Part shown: positions 18,277 to 25,944 of the stretch, piece by piece
Layout: every line of letters starts with the position of its first letter
How positions within the stretch are numbered: position 1 is the stretch's first letter
Source of the DNA: Motilibacter aurantiacus
GTDB lineage: Bacteria; Actinomycetota; Actinomycetes; Motilibacterales; Motilibacteraceae
DNA: 64,000 nucleotides
Direction of reading: 5' to 3'
NCBI RefSeq assembly: GCF_011250645.1
Contig: NZ_JAANNO010000003.1
Coordinates: 424,360-488,359 of the forward strand
The notes under the pieces: generated by a model
Databases searched by the model: none
What the model was told of the DNA's origin: nothing
What the model saw: only the letters and a program-made list of their open reading frames with translations
Program-made: the position numbers and the translations under genes

Positions 18277-20755
18277 ACCAGACGACCTTGCCGTCGGGCA
18301 GCGCCCGCGCACCCCAGTTGCGGGACAGGGCCTGGACGAGCGCGAGCCCGCGTCCGCCCTCGTCCTCGAAGCTTGCGTGGCGCAGCCGCGGCAGCCGGGT
18401 GTCGGAGTCGCGCACCTCGATGTGCAGGCTGCGCTCGGCGCGGCGCACGAGCAGCTGGCAGCTGCCCCGCGGGGCGTAGCGGATCGCGTTGGTCACGACC
18501 TCGCTGACCAGCAGCTCACCGGCGATCGCGGCCGGGTCGTCGCCGAGGCCCCAGCGCTCGAGGGCCGCGGAGAACATGGCGCGGGCCGGGGAGACCGCCG
18601 CGGGGTCGGGCGGCAGCGTCGCGGACACCACCAGCTCGTCCTGGCCGAAGCTCGCGCGCACCAGCAGCACCGCGACGTCGTCCGGGCGCCCGGGCGCGTG
18701 CTGAGCGCCGGCCTTGATCGCCGCGTCGCAGAGGCCGTCGAGGTCGTCCCAGCCGTCGCGCAGCGCCTCCGCGAGCCGGGCGATGCCGTCGTCGACGTCC
18801 TGGCCGGGCGCCTCCACGAGCCCGTCGGTGTAGAGCGCGAGGCCGGTGCCGTGCGGCATCGGCACCTCGAAGTCCTCGTAGCCCAGGTCGGCCCGGACCC
18901 CGAGCGGCACGCCGACGGGGCCGCGCAGCACCTCCGGCTCGCCGCCCGGCGGCACCAGGATGGGCGGGACGTGGCCGGCGCTGGCGAGCGTCAGCGTGCC
19001 CCGGCCCGGGTCGAAGACGGCGTAGACGCAGGTGACGATCTGCCCCTCGGCCAGCCCGGCGACAGCGAGGTCGAGCGCGCGGAGCACCTCCGACGGGGGC
19101 GGGTCCTGGTACGCGAGCACCCGCACCGCCGTCCGCACCTGGCCCATGACGGCAGCAGCGTGCAGCCCGCGGCCCATGACGTCGCCGACCACGATCGCGA
19201 CCCGGCCGCTCGGGAGCGGGATCACGTCGGCCCAGTCGCCGCCCACCTGGGTGCCGGTCGCGCCCGGCAGGTAGCGCCAGGCGGCGTCCAGCCCCTCCGT
19301 CCCGGTCAGGACCTCGGGCAGCAGGCTGCGCTGCAGGGCGACCGCCGCGGAGCGCTGCTGCTCGTAGGAGAGCGCGTTGGCCACGGCGACCGACGCCCGG
19401 TTGACCAGGTCACGCGCGAGCTCGGCCTCCGCCGGGCCGTACCTGCGCCCGCTGCGCGAGAGGACCATCGTGGTCACGCCGATGACCTGGCCGGCCACCA
19501 TCATCGGCAGCACGAGCACGCTGCGCCCGCCGACGGCCTTGACGAAGCCCGCGTCCTTGCCCTGCGGAACCTGCTGAGGCACGGCGTCGACGTCCGGGAC
19601 CAGGTGCTCCTCCCCCAGCTCGGCGGCGCGTCGCAGCGGGTGGCCGTGGGGGTAGTCGTAGACCTGCCCCACGTGGCGGACGGCCGCCGGGGGGACGTCG
19701 ACGCCCTCGGCGTGCCGGATCGCCGTGCGGCGCAGCCCGCCGTCCTCCTCGCGCAGGTCGACGAAGGCGTGGTCGGCCAGCGCGGGGACGATGAGGTCGC
19801 AGAGGTTCGACATGGTCAGCCGGGGGTCGAGCGACCCGGCGAGCAGCTCACCGGCGCGCACGATGAAGGCGAGCCGCTCGGCCGCCTCCGCCCGCTCCTG
19901 CTGCGCCCGCCGCTGCGACGTCACGTCGCGGATGATCGAGCCGACGCCGACCGGCTGCCCGGCGTGCTCGAGCCGGAAGAACGAGCCGAGCCAGGTCCGC
20001 GCGCCGCCGGGGTCGGCCCCGCTGCCCCCGCTGTCGCCGGAGGTGACGATCTCGACGTCCGGCGCCGGGGCGCCGGTGCGCAGCACGCGGTCGACGACCT
20101 CGTCGACGTCGGCCGCGACGGTGGGCAGCGCTTGTGTGAAGCGTTGGCCGCGGTGCTCGTCGTCGGGAACGCCGTCGAGCAGCTCCAGGGCCCGGTTGAC
20201 CCGGGTGAACCGGCCGCGGGTGTCGAAGACCGCCAGCCCGACCGGCGCCTCCCGGAAGAGCGCGTCCACGAGCGCGAGGTCGCGCCGCGTCGCCTGCCGG
20301 CGGCGGGTGTCCTCCAGGACGGCGACCGCGCCCGCCGGCGCACCGTCCGCGTCGCGCAGCGGGGTGCCCTTCCAGGACAGCGCCCGGACGTCGCCGTTGC
20401 CGAGCCGGACGGGGGTCTCGCGCGCCATCGGCTCACCGGCGAGGAGCCGTCGGACGGCGTCGACGAGGCTGTCGTCCTGGCCGAGCAGGACGCTGCGACC
20501 GGCCCACCGCCCCGCGGGCAGCTGGAGGAGCTCCGCGGCGGCGCTGTTGCACACGGCGATGCGGCCTCGGGCGTCGAGCACGATCGTCGCCACCGCCAGC
20601 GCGTCGAGCACGTCGGCCAGAGCCGGGCCTGCGCTCCCCGCCGGGACGCCCGGCTCGCCTGCGGGCAGGGGCGCCTCGGACGCCGGCACAGGCGGGGACC
20701 CGGCCGGTGGCGCGGCCTCCTCGTCGCGCTGCATCGGCGAAGTCACGTTCGTCAC
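18236..20755 (-). CDS. SpoIIE-type PP2C phosphatase with PAS, GAF and C-terminal ATPase domain
   Basis: An 839-residue cytoplasmic signalling protein. Order of parts: disordered N-terminus; PAS 1 (about 45-150, ATIVLDARGRIAVCN); PAS 2 (about 165-280, GLAVFDTRGRFTRVN); GAF (about 305-465); PP2C SpoIIE domain (about 490-690) with GGDWADVIPLPSGRVAIVVGD and LYTDGLVE metal-binding aspartates; and a GHKL ATPase domain (about 710-835, NAIRYAPRG, RGLALVQAL) of the anti-sigma-factor kinase type. Such proteins dephosphorylate anti-anti-sigma factors and may also phosphorylate them, linking signals sensed by PAS/GAF to alternative sigma factors. GTG at 20755 is preferred over a TTG at 20788. No sigma factor gene is adjacent. 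Confidence 0.9.
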   Translation of the reverse strand: MTNVTSPMQRDEEAAPPAGSPPVPASEAPLPAGEPGVPAGSAGPALADVLDALAVATIVLDARGRIAVCNSAAAELLQLPAGRWAGRSVLLGQDDSLVDAVRRLLAGEPMARETPVRLGNGDVRALSWKGTPLRDADGAPAGAVAVLEDTRRRQATRRDLALVDALFREAPVGLAVFDTRGRFTRVNRALELLDGVPDDEHRGQRFTQALPTVAADVDEVVDRVLRTGAPAPDVEIVTSGDSGGSGADPGGARTWLGSFFRLEHAGQPVGVGSIIRDVTSQRRAQQERAEAAERLAFIVRAGELLAGSLDPRLTMSNLCDLIVPALADHAFVDLREEDGGLRRTAIRHAEGVDVPPAAVRHVGQVYDYPHGHPLRRAAELGEEHLVPDVDAVPQQVPQGKDAGFVKAVGGRSVLVLPMMVAGQVIGVTTMVLSRSGRRYGPAEAELARDLVNRASVAVANALSYEQQRSAAVALQRSLLPEVLTGTEGLDAAWRYLPGATGTQVGGDWADVIPLPSGRVAIVVGDVMGRGLHAAAVMGQVRTAVRVLAYQDPPPSEVLRALDLAVAGLAEGQIVTCVYAVFDPGRGTLTLASAGHVPPILVPPGGEPEVLRGPVGVPLGVRADLGYEDFEVPMPHGTGLALYTDGLVEAPGQDVDDGIARLAEALRDGWDDLDGLCDAAIKAGAQHAPGRPDDVAVLLVRASFGQDELVVSATLPPDPAAVSPARAMFSAALERWGLGDDPAAIAGELLVSEVVTNAIRYAPRGSCQLLVRRAERSLHIEVRDSDTRLPRLRHASFEDEGGRGLALVQALSRNWGARALPDGKVVWFTLDVPPVEPPAG

Positions 20756-20887
20756 GGTAGTGCCCCGTTGGTCGGTCAGGGGGGACAAGCCTGCTGCTCG
20801 CCCCGGTCAGCGCAGCCGGAGACCGGTCGAGAACCGGTCGAGAACCGCATCGAGGCGCGCTCGCGAGCGGTCCGGCACCTCTCGGGC

Positions 20888-21088
20888 TCAGCCTGGCGGC
20901 AGCCCCGGCGGCGCGGGCGGGGGCGGGGGCGGCAGCGCCCCTGGGTCGGGCGAGGGCTCCGGCACCGGCGGCGGCAGCTCGGTCGGGTCGTCCGGCAGCA
21001 GCGGCCCCGGGTCGTCCGGGATCGGCTCTGCGGGGTCGAGCGGCGGCAGGTCGGGCACCGGCTCCGGCTCGGTCTGCGGCAAGGTCAT
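20888..21088 (-). CDS. Small proline-rich acidic protein
   Basis: A 66-residue frame from ATG 21088 with GGGAG upstream. Composition is extreme: about 30 prolines and 12 Asp/Glu, with almost no basic residue, including six consecutive prolines near the C-terminus. No signal peptide or membrane helix is visible, so it is predicted to be an extended, disordered cytoplasmic peptide. It lies between the SpoIIE phosphatase and PAP2 genes on the same strand. Coding is supported only by start, ribosome site and biased composition; a chance open frame in GC-rich DNA cannot be excluded. Confidence 0.45.
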   Translation of the reverse strand: MTLPQTEPEPVPDLPPLDPAEPIPDDPGPLLPDDPTELPPPVPEPSPDPGALPPPPPPAPPGLPPG

Positions 21089-21165
21089 GACCCCCAGGCT
21101 CCCCCCGGCGCGCCTGCCCTGAAACGGCCTCGACGGCTCGTCGCCCCCCGCGGCGACGGCAGCGC

Positions 21166-21912
21166 CTACGCCGCGACCGCGTACTCCTGCCGGCTGCGCA
21201 GCAGCACTCCCCGCGGCCCCACCAGCGCGAAGCTCACGACGAAGAGGGCGCCGGCGACCAGCGCGTCGAGCCAGTAGTGGTTCGCCGTCACGACCACGAC
21301 GATCAGCGTGATCGCCGGATGGGCCAGGATCAGGTAGCGCCAGCGCGAGCGGATCGTCGCCATGACGGCCGCCGCCACGATGATGGCCCAGCCCACGTGG
21401 AGCGAGGGCATCGCGGCGTACTGGTTGGCCAGGGCCGTCGCGGTCGGGGAGGAGTAGACGGACTCGTTGTAGTAGAGCCCGGTGTCGACGAAGCCCGGCA
21501 GCATCCGCGGCGGGGCGAGTGGCAGGACCACGTGGAGCACGAGCGCGACCATCGTCATCGTGGCCATGACCCGCCGGACCCAGAAGTAGTGGCCGTGGGC
21601 GAAGAACCAGAGGCCGAGCAGCATGGCGGCGGCCGCCGGGAAGTGCACCCAGGCGTAGTACTTGTTGGCCAGTTGCACGAGGTCGGGTGACCCGAGGGCC
21701 AGGCTCTGCGCCCACGCTTCCTGCGGCAGCCGGAGCACGCGCTCCAGGTGCAGGATCGCGTAGGCGTTCTGCTTGGCCGTCGCGACCGACTCAGCGCTGA
21801 GCAGCCGGCCGAACTTGTAGACCACGAGGAGCACGGCGACCAGCAGGAGCTCCCTCGCCCCCTGTGGCACCCGTCGCCCGGCGCCGCGTACGACTCCCAC
21901 GACCGCAGTCAC
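21166..21912 (-). CDS. PAP2-family phosphatase, membrane-bound
   Basis: A 248-residue membrane protein with about six helices. The phosphatase signature is split in the usual way: AAMPSLHVGWA (about 164-174) and ANHYWLDALVAG (about 209-220) carry the catalytic histidines, and KYYAWVHFP belongs to the inositol-phosphoceramide-synthase-like branch of PAP2 proteins. It probably acts on a lipid phosphate or phosphoalcohol at the outer face of the membrane. The start is at 21912. Its promoter must lie in the 288 bp shared with the divergent nitroreductase gene. Confidence 0.9.
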   Translation of the reverse strand: MTAVVGVVRGAGRRVPQGARELLLVAVLLVVYKFGRLLSAESVATAKQNAYAILHLERVLRLPQEAWAQSLALGSPDLVQLANKYYAWVHFPAAAAMLLGLWFFAHGHYFWVRRVMATMTMVALVLHVVLPLAPPRMLPGFVDTGLYYNESVYSSPTATALANQYAAMPSLHVGWAIIVAAAVMATIRSRWRYLILAHPAITLIVVVVTANHYWLDALVAGALFVVSFALVGPRGVLLRSRQEYAVAA

Positions 21913-22159
21913 CTGACCTCCCCTCGCCGTTCATCAGCCTCTCATCTGATCGTGCCGCCCGCGGGAATCGGCACGCATCGTCCGGCGGGATGACCGGGCC
22001 CGTACACCTCTCGGCCGATCCCCTAGGGGCTGAGCGCCGAGGGTTGCAGCCTGATACCGCCGCCGCCGGGACGCAAGGGAATACGCACGGATGGACGTAC
22101 CAGGGCGAAGCGGCCCGGCAGCACCGGGTCCCCGGGGAAGAGATGTCCTAAGCTCACTG

Positions 22160-22171
22160 TTGAACGTTCAA
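22160..22171. promoter_or_regulatory. 12-bp palindrome ahead of the nitroreductase gene, probable operator
   Basis: The sequence TTGAACGTTCAA is a perfect palindrome, 30-41 nt before the ATG at 22201. It is AT-rich within otherwise GC-rich DNA, which makes chance less likely. The position suits a repressor of the MarR, TetR or related type covering the promoter or early transcribed region. No regulator gene is adjacent. Confidence 0.5.
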
Positions 22172-22200
22172 TGACGCGCGCCGACCCACGGAGCATCTCC

Positions 22201-22797
22201 ATGACCGACGTCACCTCCGCCACGCCCCCGACGCTGCACCCGCTGCTGGCCGACCGCTGGAGCCCGCGCGCCTACGACATCGCGCACGAGCTCGACGAGG
22301 CCGCCCTGCACTCCGTGCTCGAGGCGGCCCGCTGGGCGCCGAGCGCGGTGAACCGCCAGCCGTGGCGGTTCCTCGTCGGCCGCCGGGGCGACGCGACGTT
22401 CAAGGGGGTCTACGACGCGCTCATGCCGGGCAACCAGCTCTGGGCGGGGTCCGCGTCCGCTCTCGTCGTGGGGCTGGCCGCGACGGTGGACGCCGAGGGC
22501 GCGCCCTTGCGCCACGCGCCGTACGAGCTCGGCCTCTCGGTCGCGCAGCTCACCCTGCAGGCTCACGCGCTCGGCCTGCACGTCCACCAGATGGCCGGCT
22601 TCTCGGACGAGGCGCTGCTCGCCCAGTTCGACGTCCCGGCCGGCTACGAGGCCTTCATCGTGCTCGCGATCGGGCGCATGGGCGACCCGGAGGGCCTGCC
22701 GGAGGCCCTCCGGGCGCGCGAGCTTGCCCCGCGCGAGCGCATGCCGCTGCCGCAGATCGCGTTCAGCGGCAGCTGGGGCACGCCCGCCGTCGGCTGA
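22201..22797 (+). CDS. Nitroreductase family protein
   Basis: A 198-residue FMN-dependent nitroreductase-fold protein. Recognisable features: LLADRWSPRAYD with the Arg of the FMN-binding S-x-R motif, EAARWAPSAVNRQPWRFLVG, SALVVGLAATVD, and YELGLSVAQLTLQAHALGLHVHQMAGF. Members reduce quinones, nitro compounds or related electrophiles with NAD(P)H. ATG at 22201 is chosen because the ribosome site GGAG lies 7 nt upstream; an ATG at 22171 overlaps the palindrome. It converges on the aldo/keto reductase gene with 6 bp between stops. Confidence 0.9.
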   Translation: MTDVTSATPPTLHPLLADRWSPRAYDIAHELDEAALHSVLEAARWAPSAVNRQPWRFLVGRRGDATFKGVYDALMPGNQLWAGSASALVVGLAATVDAEGAPLRHAPYELGLSVAQLTLQAHALGLHVHQMAGFSDEALLAQFDVPAGYEAFIVLAIGRMGDPEGLPEALRARELAPRERMPLPQIAFSGSWGTPAVG

Positions 22798-22803
22798 GCG
22801 CCG

Positions 22804-23739
22804 CTACGACCAGGCCGCGGTGAGGCGCTCGAGCTCGTCCGAGGACAGCTCGAGCGTCGCCGCGGGGAGCACGTCCGCCAGCTGCTCCGGCGTGCGTGCG
22901 CTCGCGATGGGGGCGACGACACCGGGCTGCACGCGCAGCCAGGCCAGCGCCACGGCGGCCACGCTCGTGCCGTGGGCCTGCGCGGTCTCGTCGAGCGCGG
23001 CGAGCAGGCCGGCGCTGCGCGGGTCCTGCAGGTACGCCGCCGCTCCCCCGCTGCGCACGCTGTCCACGCTGGCGCCGGGACGGTACTTCCCGGTGAGGAA
23101 GCCCGAGGCGAGCCCGTAGTAGGGCAGGAAGGCGAGCCGCTCCCGCGTCACCAGCTGCTGCAGGCCCGCGCCGTACTCGTCGCGGTTGACGAGGTTGTAC
23201 GCGTTCTGCAGGGCGACGAAGCGCGGCAGCCCCTCGCGCTGGGACACCGCGAGGAACTCGGCCAGCCGGCCGGCGGAGAAGTTGGACGCGGCGACTTGAC
23301 GGACCTTGCCGGCCCGGACCAGCTCGGCGAAGGCGCCCAGGACGTCCTCGACCGGGACGCTCGGGTCGTCCTCGTGGGCGTAGTACAGGTCGATGTAGTC
23401 GGTGCCGAGCCTGCTCAGCGACTCGTCGGCCGCCTTCGCGATCGTGGCCGGCGCGAGCCCGCGCAGCGCCGAGTGCTTGGCGACCTTGGTCGCGACCACG
23501 ACCTGCTCGCGGTTGCCGCGGCTGCGCATCCAGGCCCCGAGGACCCGCTCGGACTCGCCCCCCGAGTTGCCGGGAGCCCACTCGGAGTAGACGTCGGCCG
23601 TGTCGACGAAGTTGCCGCCGGCTGCTGCGTACGCGTCCAGCACCGCGAAGGAGGCCTGCTCGTCCGCGGTCCAGCCGAAGACGTTGCCGCCGAGGCAGAG
23701 GCCGAAGACGTCGAGGCCGGTGGTGGGGATCGTTGCCAT
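22804..23739 (-). CDS. Aldo/keto reductase
   Basis: A 311-residue NADPH-dependent (alpha/beta)8-barrel oxidoreductase. The catalytic tetrad is visible: D46 and Y51 in FVDTADVYSEW, K85 in ATKVAKHS and H122 in YYAHEDD. The NADP-binding end contains VAPIASARTPEQLAD. It reduces aldehydes or ketones; the physiological substrate is unknown. Length is normal. It lies 57 nt downstream of the small membrane protein gene on the same strand. Confidence 0.92.
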   Translation of the reverse strand: MATIPTTGLDVFGLCLGGNVFGWTADEQASFAVLDAYAAAGGNFVDTADVYSEWAPGNSGGESERVLGAWMRSRGNREQVVVATKVAKHSALRGLAPATIAKAADESLSRLGTDYIDLYYAHEDDPSVPVEDVLGAFAELVRAGKVRQVAASNFSAGRLAEFLAVSQREGLPRFVALQNAYNLVNRDEYGAGLQQLVTRERLAFLPYYGLASGFLTGKYRPGASVDSVRSGGAAAYLQDPRSAGLLAALDETAQAHGTSVAAVALAWLRVQPGVVAPIASARTPEQLADVLPAATLELSSDELERLTAAWS

Positions 23740-23796
23740 GGGACGCTTCCTACCCTCCGGGCGCCGCCCGAGGCCGTGAGGTCGGCCTCACCCGGG

Positions 23797-24123
23797 TCAG
23801 TGCTTGGCGCGCAGCGCCGCCTCGCGCATGACCTCCTGGTCGTCCCCGCCCGGGGGCTCTGCCGGGCGCAGCCACAGCCAGGCCAGGAAGACGACGCCCA
23901 GCGCGAGCATGCCCAGCCCCGCCCACAGGTTGATGTCGATCCCCTGCGCCTTCTCGGCCGCCTCCTCGCCGTCGACCAGGCCGGCGATCGTCACGATCAC
24001 GCCGTACACGACGAACAGCCCGCCGATCATCCGCCGCACGTCGAACAGGCGGGCGGCACCGGTCGAGGCCTGCGGCTCCCCCGAGCTGTCGCCGGGGGCC
24101 GTGCTGCGCGGTTCCTGGGCCAT
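23797..24123 (-). CDS. Small two-helix membrane protein linked to a sodium:solute symporter
   Basis: A 108-residue protein from ATG 24123. Two hydrophobic segments (about 32-50, MIGGLFVVYGVIVTIAGLV; about 66-86, LWAGLGMLALGVVFLAWLW) are joined by a short acidic loop. The N-terminal 28 residues and the C-terminal tail (EPPGGDDQEVMREAALRAKH) are cytoplasmic and polar. It starts 11 nt after the symporter stop, so the two are co-transcribed. It is likely an accessory subunit or stabiliser of the symporter, by position only; no family name is recognised. Confidence 0.75.
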   Translation of the reverse strand: MAQEPRSTAPGDSSGEPQASTGAARLFDVRRMIGGLFVVYGVIVTIAGLVDGEEAAEKAQGIDINLWAGLGMLALGVVFLAWLWLRPAEPPGGDDQEVMREAALRAKH

Positions 24124-24134
24124 GCCGGGCCTCC

Positions 24135-25835
24135 TCAGTAGAACGGGATGTAGAGCACGACGGAGAGCACCAGCGCCCCGGCGCCCAGCAGGACCGGCGA
24201 GCGGTACCACGCCTCGTCGCCCTTGAGCAGGTCCGCCGGCTTGCTGGCCGCGGTGCCCTTGCCGCCGTAGGTCAGCGGGGCGATCTCCTCGACCGGCTTC
24301 GGCGTCGTGCGCAGGCTCACCGCGACCGAGACGGCGATGTCGACGACGAACGCGAGCCCGGCGCCCCACATGCTCTCCTCCAGGTCGGACCGGAAGTCCA
24401 CGACCCCCGTCTTGTAGAGGACGTAGAGCGTGAGGGACGCGAGCGTCCCGCTGAGCAGGCCCCAGAAGCCGGCCTTCGGCGTCATGCGCTTCCAGAACAT
24501 CCCGAGGATGAAGGTCGCGAACAGCGGAGCGTTGAACAGCGAGAACAGCGTCTGCAGGTAGTTCATGATGTTGCTGAAGCCGGCCGCGATGAACGCCGTG
24601 CCGATGCCGATGCCCACGCCGGCCACGGTGACCCACCGGCTCACCCTGAGGTAGTACTCGTCCGGCCGGTCCTTGCGGACGTACTGCTGCCAGATGTCGT
24701 AGGTGAACACGGTGTTGAAGCTGGACACGTTCGCCGCCATGCCGGCCATGAACGCGGCCAGCAGGCCTGTGACGGCCACGCCGAGCACGCCGGAGGGCAG
24801 GTACCTCTCCATGAGCAGCGGGATCGCGTTGTTGTACTCGAAGTCCGCGCCGGCCTTCTCGTCGCCCAGCTGCGGGATGAGCACGAGCGCGATGAGGCCC
24901 GGGATCACCGTGACCAGCGGGATGAAGATCTTCGGGTACGCGGCGATGAGCGGCGTGCGCCGTGCCGCGCTCATGTTGCGGGCGGAGAGGGCGCGCTGGA
25001 CCTCGGCGAAGTTGGTCGTCCAGTAGCCGAAGCCGAGGACGAACCCGAGGCCGAAGACGATGCCGAGCCAGTTGGCCCCGATCGGGTTGGTGCCGGTGCC
25101 GAACCCGGTGCCCTCCCACGCATGGAGGTACGCCTCCCCGCCGCCCTGCGTGGCGCGCACCTTCTCCTCCAGGCCGCTCCAGCCTCCGACCTCCTTGAGG
25201 CCGATCACGACGACCGGGATGAGCCCGGCGAGGATGACGAAGAACTGCAGGACCTCGTTGTAGATCGCGGACGACAGCCCGCCCAGCCCGATGTACACGA
25301 GGACGAACGCGGCCGCGACGCAGATCGAGACCCACAGCGGCCAGCCGAGCATCGCGCGCATGACGATGGCGAGGGCGTACAGGTTCACCCCGGCGATCAG
25401 CACGGCCGACAGCGCGAAAGTGACCGCGTTGAGCAGATGGGTCGAGTCGTTGAAGCGCAGCCGGAGGAACTCCGGCACGCTGCGGACCTTCGACCCGTAG
25501 TAGAAGGGCATCATCACGATGCCGAGGAAGACCATGGCCGGGATGGCGCCGACCCAGTAGTAGTGGACGGTCGCCACGCCGTACTGCGCGCCGTTCGCCG
25601 CCATGCCCAGGATCTCGATGGCGCCGAGGTTGGCCGCGACGAAGGCCAGCCCGGTCACCCAGGCCGGGAGCGCACGGCCCGAGAGCAGGAAGTCCAGGCT
25701 GGTTCTGATGGCCCGTCTGGCGGCGAAGCCGATGCCCAGGACCGTCGCGAAATACAGCGCGAGGATCAGGTAGTCAAGGGGCGACATGTCCAGCCGCAGC
25801 GCGCTCACGGACGGCGCTCTTCTCCCCAGCCCCAT
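24135..25835 (-). CDS. Sodium:solute symporter family (SSS) protein
   Basis: A 566-residue transporter with about 13-14 helices. SSS features include YFATVLGIGFAARR at the N-terminus, the SGRALPAWVTGLAFVAANLGAIEILGM segment, IYIGLGG-type turns and GFSNIMNYLQTLFSLFNAPLF. Members couple Na+ to uptake of sugars, amino acids or organic anions; the substrate cannot be read from sequence. The start may be ATG 25835, with G-rich DNA upstream, or ATG 25787 (MSPLDYLILALYF), which matches the family N-terminus better. It is divergent from a SpoIIE phosphatase gene with 109 bp between. Confidence 0.9.
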   Translation of the reverse strand: MGLGRRAPSVSALRLDMSPLDYLILALYFATVLGIGFAARRAIRTSLDFLLSGRALPAWVTGLAFVAANLGAIEILGMAANGAQYGVATVHYYWVGAIPAMVFLGIVMMPFYYGSKVRSVPEFLRLRFNDSTHLLNAVTFALSAVLIAGVNLYALAIVMRAMLGWPLWVSICVAAAFVLVYIGLGGLSSAIYNEVLQFFVILAGLIPVVVIGLKEVGGWSGLEEKVRATQGGGEAYLHAWEGTGFGTGTNPIGANWLGIVFGLGFVLGFGYWTTNFAEVQRALSARNMSAARRTPLIAAYPKIFIPLVTVIPGLIALVLIPQLGDEKAGADFEYNNAIPLLMERYLPSGVLGVAVTGLLAAFMAGMAANVSSFNTVFTYDIWQQYVRKDRPDEYYLRVSRWVTVAGVGIGIGTAFIAAGFSNIMNYLQTLFSLFNAPLFATFILGMFWKRMTPKAGFWGLLSGTLASLTLYVLYKTGVVDFRSDLEESMWGAGLAFVVDIAVSVAVSLRTTPKPVEEIAPLTYGGKGTAASKPADLLKGDEAWYRSPVLLGAGALVLSVVLYIPFY

Positions 25836-25944
25836 GATCCAAACCCCCCGTGACGTTGCGTCGCCGCGGGCGCACCGTTCGAGTTCCCACCCGTGATGAG
25901 CAGGTCTGCGCCCCGCCGCCGGGGCGCGGCCCTACCATTCGGGG

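Noticed and set aside
17265..18312. Upstream extension of the VanZ/malic enzyme reading frames through 18312
   Set aside because: It runs antisense through the MSMEG_6728-type gene, and the conserved domains begin only at 17264 and 15813.
23776..23791. Short palindrome GTGAGG-TCGG-CCTCAC before the aldo/keto reductase gene
   Set aside because: Only 6 bp per arm; such repeats arise often by chance in GC-rich spacers.
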